Source: Pseudomonadota bacterium
GTDB taxonomy: Bacteria > Pseudomonadota > Gammaproteobacteria > Burkholderiales > Thiobacillaceae
DNA: 33,129 nt
Assembly (NCBI GenBank): GCA_021784115.1
Contig: JAJXTE010000016.1
Coordinates: 1-33,129 of the forward strand
Direction of reading: 5' to 3'
The notes beneath the pieces were generated by a model that was given only the letters and a program-made list of their open reading frames with translations, ran no database searches and had not been told where the DNA came from. The position numbers and the translations under genes are program-made. This document shows, piece after piece, positions 1 to 9,629 of this stretch. The number at the start of each line of letters is the position of its first letter. Within the stretch, counting starts at the first letter, position 1.

Positions 1-2
1 TC

Positions 3-287
3 ACCCCGCAGTTCTCGCGCACCGACATCAACTTCCAGCGCGTCTCGACGGTCGACACCTCCAACCCCTTCATCACGCGCGACATCCCGACGCCGGACGA
101 AAGCTTCATCGTCATCCGCTTCCGCAACCCGGATGGCGTCGATTTCCCGTACCTGCTGAACATGATCCCGAACTCCTTCATGTCGCGCCGCAACACCATC
201 GTGGTGCCGGGCGCCAAGATGGGCTTCGCCATGGAACTGATCCTGGCGCCGATCATCCAGGACATGATCTCGAACAAGAACAAGTAA
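3..287 (+). CDS. C-terminal fragment of a hypothetical protein (5' end outside window)
   Basis: Open frame from base 3 to TAA at 285-287: ...TPQFSRTDINFQRVSTVDTSNPFITRDIPTPDESFIVIRFRNPDGVDFPYLLNMIPNSFMSRRNTIVVPGAKMGFAMELILAPIIQDMISNKNK; codon usage is GC-rich like the housekeeping genes and a strong hairpin follows. Family not recognised. Confidence 0.7.
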   Translation, partial: TPQFSRTDINFQRVSTVDTSNPFITRDIPTPDESFIVIRFRNPDGVDFPYLLNMIPNSFMSRRNTIVVPGAKMGFAMELILAPIIQDMISNKNK

Positions 288-309
288 TTCGGTGAGTGTT
301 GGTTGAATG

Positions 310-336
310 AAAAACGGAGCCAGAGGCTCCGTTTTT
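310..336 (+). terminator. Rho-independent terminator
   Basis: AAAAACGGAGCC-AGA-GGCTCCGTTTTT: 12-bp perfect stem, 3-nt loop, T-run, 22 bp after the stop codon at 287. Confidence 0.9.
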
Positions 337-485
337 CATTGTCAGGTGGCCGACTCGAACCTAAGCGACCAGGTTTGTTGGACCCTGGAAGCGCCAGGGC
401 GAGCGTCCACTTGCCTGTGATCCACGAATGCGTACTACCGACCCGGAACACCATTGAGCGCGTCTGCCGAGAACTTCCGGTTTTC

Positions 486-594
486 GGCCGAAGCCGTCAG
501 TGGTTTTCTGAGTAAATCGGGTCTGCTATGCGCTGCACACCGGTCGTTGATTAGAAATTCAAGCTGAATGACCGTTTTCCGAAAGGGCGAATTC
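486..594 (+). repeat. Left arm of ~108-bp imperfect inverted repeat flanking the PEP-CTERM gene
   Basis: Reverse complement GAATTCGCCCTTTCGGAAAACGGTCATTCAGCTTGAATTTCTAATCAACGACCGGTGTGCAGCGCATAGCAG...GACGGCTTCGGCC aligns colinearly with 2181-2288; core AGCTTGAATTTCTAATCAACGACC is identical. Confidence 0.85.
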
Positions 595-764
595 ATCCTG
601 ACGCATTTCGCTCATTCACCGCTTGTTGCTTATACGCACACTCATGACGACCGCCCCTCTAATTTCCCAAGGCTTCCATTAGGTCATACCGCTCTGCTTA
701 CGGTACTCCAAACATGATTCGTGGTTGGCTGCTCCCCCTGATTAAGGGCCCAGTACGAACTACC

Positions 765-801
765 TACAACTAAAGTTGTATATACACCTTCAAATCATAA
801 T
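765..801 (+). promoter_or_regulatory. Candidate promoter/operator region of the PEP-CTERM gene: dyad TACAACTAAAGTTGTA followed by a CATAAT -10-like box
   Basis: Palindrome TACAACT-AA-AGTTGTA at 765-780; CATAAT at 796-801; AT-rich intergenic stretch upstream of the 900 start. No good -35 box. Confidence 0.35.
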
Positions 802-899
802 CCTACGTTAAGAAAGCCCGTCACTGGGAAGGTGTTAGTTATAAGGCCTCTCTTATGCCACTAAGAGGGAGCGTGATGATAATGAAAAAGGGATGAGTT

Positions 900-2018
900 A
901 TGAAACCGAAGATATTGGGGCTGATTTCGCTGATCAACATCCTTCTCGCGGGTTCCGCCTGGTCAGTACCGCTCAATCTGACTGGATCGATCACCAACAA
1001 TCACTATGGGTTTGAATATACCTTGGGTACGTCTACAAACGCGGACCCCGGCATAGGCTTTACACTGGGCTTTGAAGGACCAGTTTCGTATAACTATGAC
1101 ATTCCACTCCCGAACGTTTCCTTCAATACAATTTCGATCTCACAAGCTAAGCTTCTTGCCAATCAAACGGCTAAAGGCTACGGTGACGCAGGGTTTGTTA
1201 GCTTAGTTACCTCCGGCGGTCCTAGCAATGTGAGTTTTTCCTCAAACCTCTCATTCAACACTGGGTTCTTCGCTCAGTGGAGCGGTTACGACGGGCTCGG
1301 TAATTGCTCTACCGCGGGCACTCTGCTTGGGTTATGTTTAATCCCTCCCGTGCCAGGCTTTGACTACAATTTCCAAATACCGAGTTTTTCCGTTTATGGT
1401 GTGACATTTACGGCTAGTGGATCTAGTACGCTGAACTCTTTGCCCGGGCAAGTCGGACAGACGGGCGCGTTGTGGAATTCGACGGGGGATCAGATCGAAT
1501 TCCTCGCAAATGCCAACATTCCATACGTTTCGGCTGCTGCGGGGGTTATGAGCGCAGCAGATTTCTATTTAAATGCAAATTTTGGCATTGGAATTCAAGA
1601 GGTTAGCGATGCGCCCCTCATCGGTTCCTTGCTGGACGGACCGACGTGGGCCGACTTAACGGATACGTCCTTGGGTTGGCACACGATCGATGTCACCACC
1701 GATGCCAATTTTGCCTATGACTTCATGACTGACTTTCTGATGTACGGCGTGAATTCCCTAACCTTTGGCAACTCATCAAGCATCTGGGGTTTTGGGCCTG
1801 AAACATTGTATAGCCTAGACTTCGGGGGTTGGGATGTAGGAACTCTACATACCCCACGGTTTTTAACAGTCCCACTTACATACACCGTATCGTATCAAGT
1901 CGTAGAAAACATCCCAGAGCCTGGCGACCTGAGCCTGTTTGCAATCGGTCTTGCCGCTGCCGCGCTTAGCAGACAAAAACTGCAAAAAAGATCCGGAACG
2001 CCATCTCCAAGAATTTAA
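900..2018 (+). CDS. Exported protein with PEP-CTERM sorting signal
   Basis: N-terminal signal peptide (MKPKILGLISLINILLAGSAWS); C-terminus IPEPGDLSLFAIGLAAAALSRQKLQKR = PEP motif + hydrophobic helix + basic tail. Codon usage is visibly lower in GC than neighbouring genes. Confidence 0.85.
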   Translation: MKPKILGLISLINILLAGSAWSVPLNLTGSITNNHYGFEYTLGTSTNADPGIGFTLGFEGPVSYNYDIPLPNVSFNTISISQAKLLANQTAKGYGDAGFVSLVTSGGPSNVSFSSNLSFNTGFFAQWSGYDGLGNCSTAGTLLGLCLIPPVPGFDYNFQIPSFSVYGVTFTASGSSTLNSLPGQVGQTGALWNSTGDQIEFLANANIPYVSAAAGVMSAADFYLNANFGIGIQEVSDAPLIGSLLDGPTWADLTDTSLGWHTIDVTTDANFAYDFMTDFLMYGVNSLTFGNSSSIWGFGPETLYSLDFGGWDVGTLHTPRFLTVPLTYTVSYQVVENIPEPGDLSLFAIGLAAAALSRQKLQKRSGTPSPRI

Positions 2019-2180
2019 ACGTAAGCAGACTAATAGATGATGAGGGGCGGAGGGATTGTGGCAAGTAGTAAGGCACCCAGTAAAGAAAAATAGTGTCTAC
2101 CAAGCATCCGAAGAACTGATTAAAGGTGTTGTTCAGACGGTTAGCGGGTAAGTTGCAACGACTGCCAGGGGTGGTAGTAC

Positions 2181-2288
2181 GCATTCGCCGTTTTTGAAAG
2201 CGTCCATTTAGCTTGAATTTCTAATCAACGACCAGTGTGCAAGGCATAGCAGTCCTGATTGCTAAGCGCACCACCGTCGGCTTCGGCC
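2181..2288 (-). repeat. Right arm of ~108-bp imperfect inverted repeat flanking the PEP-CTERM gene
   Basis: GCATTCGCCGTTTTTGAAAGCGTCCATTTAGCTTGAATTTCTAATCAACGACCAGTGTGCAAGGCATAGCAG...GTCGGCTTCGGCC; inverted match to 486-594. Confidence 0.85.
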
Positions 2289-2347
2289 AACGATGAGACG
2301 GTCAAAACTCCCTGCCTGTACTTCCGTTCCTGGCCGTTCGCTGCCCT

Positions 2348-2599
2348 TTAAACCACCGAAAACCCCACCAGCGCAATCTCGTCCCCATCCTTGACCGGCG
2401 CCGACTTCTCGGCGAACTGCTTGTTGATGGTGATGTTGAGCTTGGGATTGCCGAGCAGCATCTTCTTCCACATCTCGCCGCGCTTCGACAGCACGAACAG
2501 CAGGCGCTCGACGTCGGTGACGTCGGGCGGCAGGGCGATTTCGTCGGAGGCCATGCCGAGGGTGTCCACGAGGTCGCCGAAAAACAAAATTTTCACCAT
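2348..2599 (-). CDS. MoaD/ThiS family protein (molybdopterin synthase small-subunit-like)
   Basis: 83 aa MVKILFFGDLVDTLGMASDEIALPPDVTDVERLLFVLSKRGEMWKKMLLGNPKLNITINKQFAEKSAPVKDGDEIALVGFSVV; ubiquitin-like pattern with 'VKDGDEIALVGF' near the end. Confidence 0.75.
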   Translation of the reverse strand: MVKILFFGDLVDTLGMASDEIALPPDVTDVERLLFVLSKRGEMWKKMLLGNPKLNITINKQFAEKSAPVKDGDEIALVGFSVV

Positions 2600-2646
2600 C
2601 TCCAGGCCCTTATAATCTGCGATTGACCGCCCGATTTTACCCCCGT

Positions 2647-4754
<2,108 letters not shown>

Positions 4755-4779
<25 letters not shown>

Positions 4780-5534
4780 GCCGGCGCGGCGTCATCCTTC
4801 CACACCGCGAAGATCGCCTGATATGAGGCGTACAGCGAACCGAACAGAACCGGCATCGCCACCAGCAGGCCCAGCAGCATCGGCACCAGCGCGGCGATGA
4901 ACAGCAGCAGGCCGAGCGCGAGGCTGTTCGTCAGCATCGCTGCCCAGTTTTTGGCGACGGCCTTGAGACTCACGCCCAGTGCGGTCGCCGGACGCGCGCC
5001 CCCGAACAGGATCAGCGCCGGGGCAAACCAGGTGGCCATGATCAGCGGAGTGAACAGCACCATCCCGGTGAGCACCGCCGGCAGCGCCTGGTTCATCAAT
5101 GCCTGCATCTCGGCGGGTGACGTCTTGCCACCCTTTGCGGCGTCCATCACCGCCTGCGGATCGAAACCCATGGCAAGCATGACCTGACCGATCACCAGCG
5201 CGCCCAGCAACTGCACCGCGCCGACGGTCATCAGCGGAATCAGCGGCCCGCGCACCCCCGCCAGAAAATGCGGCAACTCGAGTTCGCGGCCCTCGTCGAG
5301 TGCGCGATACGCCGCCATGAACCCGGCCACCATCAGCGGCGAGGCCAGGTCCGACAGCGAGCCTCCCACGACAGGGATCAGCCCGAGGGCCATCACCACG
5401 CCGAACAGCAGCCCAAACGCGGCGGACAGCAACAGGGGATTCTTGCGATACAGCCGAAAACCCGTGGCCACCCACTGAAAGCCCTGGCTGGCCGCGACCT
5501 TGCGCGGAACGTCTTGATTGGATGCAGAAGTCAT
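4755..5534 (-). CDS. BPSS1780-family multi-pass membrane protein
   Basis: MTSASNQDVPRKVAASQGFQWVATGFRLYRKNPLLLSAAFGLLFGVVMALGLIPVVGG...; multiple TM helices typical of this betaproteobacterial family. 3' end overlaps uvrD tail-to-tail. Confidence 0.75.
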
Positions 5535-5694
5535 GCGGCGATGGGTTGGTTAGCTGAACGAATCGATTTGAAAGGATAGGGTGCATGCAACGGCAGACAG
5601 CCAGCACGCAACGCGGGTGGGCGGATCGGCCGCCGGGCGGCCATGGGCTTCCCCGCCCTGCCATGCGCCCATGCAGGGGCTCAGGTCACCTCGA

Positions 5695-6018
5695 TCACCA
5701 CGCCTTGATCACCCACATCGGCGGCCGCATTCCCGAGTCGAGGCTGTCCTGGCGGGCGAATTGGCCGTCCCCCTTCTCGTCGATCAGGTAATACGGCCTG
5801 CCGACCTTGGGAATGACCTTCAGCATGTAAAGCTTGCCGTGGGAGCGGTATTCGACGACGCGTCCCTGGCCGCTCGGCTTGATCGTCACTGGAGGCGCGT
5901 CATCGGGGCCCGGCGCACCATCCGGTACGGGCGTAAGTCCGGGCGGCCGTTCGGACGGGCTGGCAGCGACGGCGAGACCGCTCAACAGCAGGGTCAGCAA
6001 TAAGGCGGGGTAGCGCAT
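5695..6018 (-). CDS. DUF2782 domain-containing exported protein
   Basis: Signal peptide MRYPALLLTLLLSGLAVAA; '...VEYRSHGKLYMLKVIPKVGRPYYLIDEKGDGQFARQDSLDSGMRPPMWVIKAW' is typical of DUF2782. Confidence 0.75.
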   Translation of the reverse strand: MRYPALLLTLLLSGLAVAASPSERPPGLTPVPDGAPGPDDAPPVTIKPSGQGRVVEYRSHGKLYMLKVIPKVGRPYYLIDEKGDGQFARQDSLDSGMRPPMWVIKAW

Positions 6019-6075
6019 GACAGGCTCCAGAATAAGTCGAACAGTATTAGCTTAGATGAGAGACGCGGCGGCAAC

Positions 6076-6804
6076 TCACAGATTGAGCTGGATCTCGCGC
6101 TCGGCCAACGACGGCATGAAGCCGCGTTTCTCATAATGGCTGAAGATGGCATCGACGACCTCGCCGGGTTTGTCGATGATGCGCACGAGATCGATGTCCT
6201 CGGGCGAGATCATGCCTTCGCCAACCAGCGTGGTCTTCAACCAGCCGGCGAGGCCCGACCAGAAATCGGAACCGACCAGGATGATCGGGATGCCCGCAAT
6301 TTTCCCGGTCTGCACCAGGGTCAGCGCCTCGAACAGCTCGTCCAGCGTGCCGAAGCCGCCCGGCATGACGACGTAGGCGGCGGCAAACTTGACGAACATG
6401 ACCTTGCGCGCAAAGAAGTGCCGGAAAGTCTGGCTGATGTCCTGATACAGGTTGGCACTCTGCTCGTGCGGCAGCTGGATGTTGAGTCCGACGCTGGGCG
6501 ACTTGCCGAAATAGGCGCCCTTGTTGGCGGCTTCCATGATGCCGGGGCCGCCTCCGGAGACGACCGAAAACCCGGCGTCGGACAGTTTGCGTGCGATGTC
6601 CTCGGTGAGCATGTAGTACGCGTGGTCGGGCGGCGTGCGTGCGCTGCCGAAGATTGAAACGGCGGGACGGATGGTCGCCAGCCGTTCGGTCGCCTCGACG
6701 AACTCTGCCATAATCCCCAGCATCCGCCACGACTCGCGCGCCGAATACTGAATTTCGGCCGTGCGCGTCGGGTCGGCGCTGTCAGGCAATTTACCCAAAT
6801 GCAT
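6076..6804 (-). CDS. LOG-family / TIGR00730 Rossmann-fold protein (nucleoside 5'-monophosphate phosphoribohydrolase-like)
   Basis: Contains VSGGGPGIMEAANKGA and PGGFGTLDELFEALTLVQTGK, the LOG signature motifs. ATG 6804 (MHLGKLPDS) chosen; GAGG upstream. Confidence 0.9.
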   Translation of the reverse strand: MHLGKLPDSADPTRTAEIQYSARESWRMLGIMAEFVEATERLATIRPAVSIFGSARTPPDHAYYMLTEDIARKLSDAGFSVVSGGGPGIMEAANKGAYFGKSPSVGLNIQLPHEQSANLYQDISQTFRHFFARKVMFVKFAAAYVVMPGGFGTLDELFEALTLVQTGKIAGIPIILVGSDFWSGLAGWLKTTLVGEGMISPEDIDLVRIIDKPGEVVDAIFSHYEKRGFMPSLAEREIQLNL

Positions 6805-6817
6805 CGTTGAAAGCCTC

Positions 6818-9544
6818 GTGAACGATTCCAAATCAAGCCCGCCCAGAAAAATCCTGTTATTGGTGGACGGCTCGTCCTACCTGTATCGCGCATTTCATGC
6901 GCTGCCCGACCTGCGCAATTCGGCCGGCGAACCGACCAATGCGATCAAGGGCGTGCTCTCCATGTTGCACAGACTCCGGAAGGACCATGCGGCCGATTAT
7001 ATCGCCTGCGTGTTCGACGCGAAGGGCAAGACCTTCCGCGACGAACTGTATCCCGCGTACAAGGAACATCGCCCGCCGATGCCGGACGACCTGCGCAGCC
7101 AGATCGAACCGCTGCACGAAGCGATCCGCGCCGAAGGCTGGCCGCTCGTCGTCATCGACGGCGTCGAGGCCGACGACGTGATCGGCACGCTGGTACAGCA
7201 TGCCACGCAGAAAGGCATCCGCAGCATCGTCTCCACCGGCGACAAGGACATGGCGCAGCTGGTTGACGACCATGTGACGCTGGTCAACACCATGAGCATG
7301 GAAACGCTCGACGAAGACAGCGTGGCGGCCAAGTTCGGTGTGCCGCCCGAGCGCATCATCGACTACCTCGCGCTGGTCGGCGACACGGTCGACAACGTCC
7401 CGGGCGTCGCCAAATGCGGGCCGAAGACCGCGGTCAAATGGCTCGCGGAATACGGCACGCTCGATAACCTGATGGCGCACGCCGGCGAGATCAAGGGCGT
7501 GGTCGGCGACAACTTGCGCGCGGCCCTCGACTGGCTGCCGCAGGCGCGCGTCCTGATCACCATCAAGACCGATGTGGCGCTGCCCTTCGATTTCGACGAC
7601 CTCGTCCTCAAGCCGCGCGACACCGGCACGCTGCGCACGCTGTTCGAACGCTACGAGTTCCGCACCTGGCTGCGCGAACTCGATGCAGCCGCAACGGCCA
7701 CCCCCGAAGCGCCCGAGCAGGACAGCAGCGGCGACCATCGCGCCCGTTACGAGACCATCCTCAGCGACGCCCAGCTCGACGCCTGGATCGCCAGGCTCGG
7801 CACGGCGTCGGCGTTTGCGCTTGACACCGAAACCACCAGCCTCGATGCCATGCAGGCCGAGCTGGTCGGCATCTCGTTCGCCGCCGCCCACGGCGAGGCC
7901 GCCTACCTGCCGCTGGCGCATCACTATGCCGGCGCGCCCGCGCAGCTGGATCGCGACGCCGCGCTGGCGAAGCTGAAGCCACTGCTGGAAAGCCGCGAGC
8001 CGAAGATCGTCGGCCAGCACCTCAAGTACGACCGCCACGTGTTCGCGAACGTCGGCATCGCGCTCGGCGGGGTCATCGACGACACGCTGCTGCAGTCCTA
8101 TGTGATTGAAGCACACCAGTCGCATGAACTTGGCAACCTCGCGTCGCGCCACCTCGGCCTCGCCACGATCAGCTACGACGACGTCACCGGCAAGGGCGCG
8201 GCGCGCATCGGCTTCGAACAGGTTGCCATCGAGCGCGCCAGCGAATACGCGGCGGAAGATGCGGACGTCACGCTGCGCGTGCGCGATGCGCTGGCGCCGC
8301 ACATCGATGCGTCCGACAAGCTGAGCTTCGTCTACCGGCACATCGAACTGCCGGTCGCCGAGATCCTGTTCCGCATGGAGCGCACCGGCGTGCTGCTCGA
8401 CCGCACCCTGCTCGCCGCGCAAAGCGGCGAGCTCGGCAAGAAGATGCTGGAACTGGAACAGCGTGCGTACCAGGAGGCGGGGCAGCCGTTCAACCTCGGT
8501 TCGCCCAAGCAGATCGGCGACATCCTGTTCACGCAAAAAGGCCTGCCGGTCGTCAAGAAAACGCCGAGCGGCGCGCCTTCGACCGACGAGGAGACCCTCG
8601 AGCAGCTGGCGCTCGACCATCCCATCGCGCGGGCGATCCTCGACTATCGCGGCATGGCCAAGCTGAAGTCGACCTACACCGACAAGCTGCCGCAGATGAT
8701 CAACGCGGCGACGGGGCGTGTGCACACCAGCTATTCGCAGGCCACCGCGGTGACCGGCCGGCTGGCGAGTTCCGACCCCAACCTGCAGAACATCCCCGCA
8801 CGCACCGCCGAGGGCCGCCGCATCCGCGAGGCCTTCATCGCCCCGCCGGGTCACGTGCTGGTGTCGGCCGACTATTCTCAGATCGAACTGCGCATCATGG
8901 CCCACCTGTCGGACGACGCCGGCCTGCTGACCGCCTTTGCCGAGGACCGCGACATCCACACCGCGACCGCGGCCGAAGTGTTCGGCGTGCCGCTCGACGC
9001 CGTGAGCAACGACCAGCGGCGCATGGCCAAGGTGATCAACTTCGGTCTCATCTACGGCATGTCGGCGTTCGGCCTGGCGTCGCAACTCAACCTTGAGCGC
9101 GCCGCTGCCCAGGCCTACATCGACCGCTACTTCGCGCGCTACCCGGGTGTGGCCGACTATATGCAGCGCACGCGCGAGGCTGCGCGCCGCCAGGGCTACG
9201 TCGAGACCGTGTTCGGCCGCCGGCTGTACCTGCCCGAGATCAACGCCCGCAACCCGCAGCGCCGCCAGGGCGCCGAGCGCGCCGCGATCAACGCGCCGAT
9301 GCAGGGTACCGCCGCCGACCTCATCAAGCTGGCGATGATCGCCGTGCAACGCTGGATCGATGAGGAAAAACTCGCCAGCCGCCTGCTGCTGCAGGTGCAC
9401 GACGAACTCATCCTCGAAGTGCCGGAACACGAACTCGACCGCGTGCGCGCCGAACTCCCCGCGCACATGTGCAACGTCGCCGAACTCAAGGTACCGCTGC
9501 GGGTGGGCATGGGGGCAGGCAATAATTGGGAAGCGGCGCACTGA
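6818..9544 (+). CDS. polA: DNA polymerase I
   Basis: KILLLVDGSSYLYRAFHALPDLRNSAGEPTNAIKGVLSML (5'-nuclease), ALDTETTSLD (3'-5' exo motif), ADYSQIELRIMAHLS, MAKVINFGLIYGMSAFGLA, QVHDELILEVPE. Likely GTG start at 6818 (alternative GTG 6761 would overlap the LOG gene). Confidence 0.97.
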   Translation: MNDSKSSPPRKILLLVDGSSYLYRAFHALPDLRNSAGEPTNAIKGVLSMLHRLRKDHAADYIACVFDAKGKTFRDELYPAYKEHRPPMPDDLRSQIEPLHEAIRAEGWPLVVIDGVEADDVIGTLVQHATQKGIRSIVSTGDKDMAQLVDDHVTLVNTMSMETLDEDSVAAKFGVPPERIIDYLALVGDTVDNVPGVAKCGPKTAVKWLAEYGTLDNLMAHAGEIKGVVGDNLRAALDWLPQARVLITIKTDVALPFDFDDLVLKPRDTGTLRTLFERYEFRTWLRELDAAATATPEAPEQDSSGDHRARYETILSDAQLDAWIARLGTASAFALDTETTSLDAMQAELVGISFAAAHGEAAYLPLAHHYAGAPAQLDRDAALAKLKPLLESREPKIVGQHLKYDRHVFANVGIALGGVIDDTLLQSYVIEAHQSHELGNLASRHLGLATISYDDVTGKGAARIGFEQVAIERASEYAAEDADVTLRVRDALAPHIDASDKLSFVYRHIELPVAEILFRMERTGVLLDRTLLAAQSGELGKKMLELEQRAYQEAGQPFNLGSPKQIGDILFTQKGLPVVKKTPSGAPSTDEETLEQLALDHPIARAILDYRGMAKLKSTYTDKLPQMINAATGRVHTSYSQATAVTGRLASSDPNLQNIPARTAEGRRIREAFIAPPGHVLVSADYSQIELRIMAHLSDDAGLLTAFAEDRDIHTATAAEVFGVPLDAVSNDQRRMAKVINFGLIYGMSAFGLASQLNLERAAAQAYIDRYFARYPGVADYMQRTREAARRQGYVETVFGRRLYLPEINARNPQRRQGAERAAINAPMQGTAADLIKLAMIAVQRWIDEEKLASRLLLQVHDELILEVPEHELDRVRAELPAHMCNVAELKVPLRVGMGAGNNWEAAH

Positions 9545-9571
9545 CGCCTGCCGCGCGAAAAAGCGCACACC

Positions 9572-9620
9572 GGTCCGTCAGCCAAGCAAACGGGCGCCGT
9601 GGCGCCCGTCTTGACGGACC
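9572..9620. terminator. Nested hairpin between convergent polA and ompA-like genes, probable bidirectional terminator
   Basis: Outer arms GGTCCGTCA (9572-9580)/TGACGGACC (9612-9620); inner arms ACGGGCGCC (9590-9598)/GGCGCCCGT (9601-9609). Confidence 0.7.
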
Positions 9621-9629
9621 CGACTCCGC

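Noticed and set aside
342-365. tRNA T-arm-like sequence on the minus strand (AGGTTCGAGTCGGCC)
   Set aside because: T-stem does not pair (only one base pair) and no acceptor or anticodon arm can be built around it.
303-515. 70-aa ORF overlapping the terminator
   Set aside because: Begins inside the terminator hairpin and runs into the inverted-repeat arm; not protein-like.
5628-5642. Perfect GGCCGCC-G-GGCGGCC palindrome between the DUF2782 and BPSS1780 genes
   Set aside because: Loop of one base and no T-run; probably incidental in GC-rich DNA.
6857-9568. 903-aa minus-strand ORF antisense to polA
   Set aside because: Mirror-frame artefact of GC-rich codon bias; polA on the plus strand carries all expected motifs.
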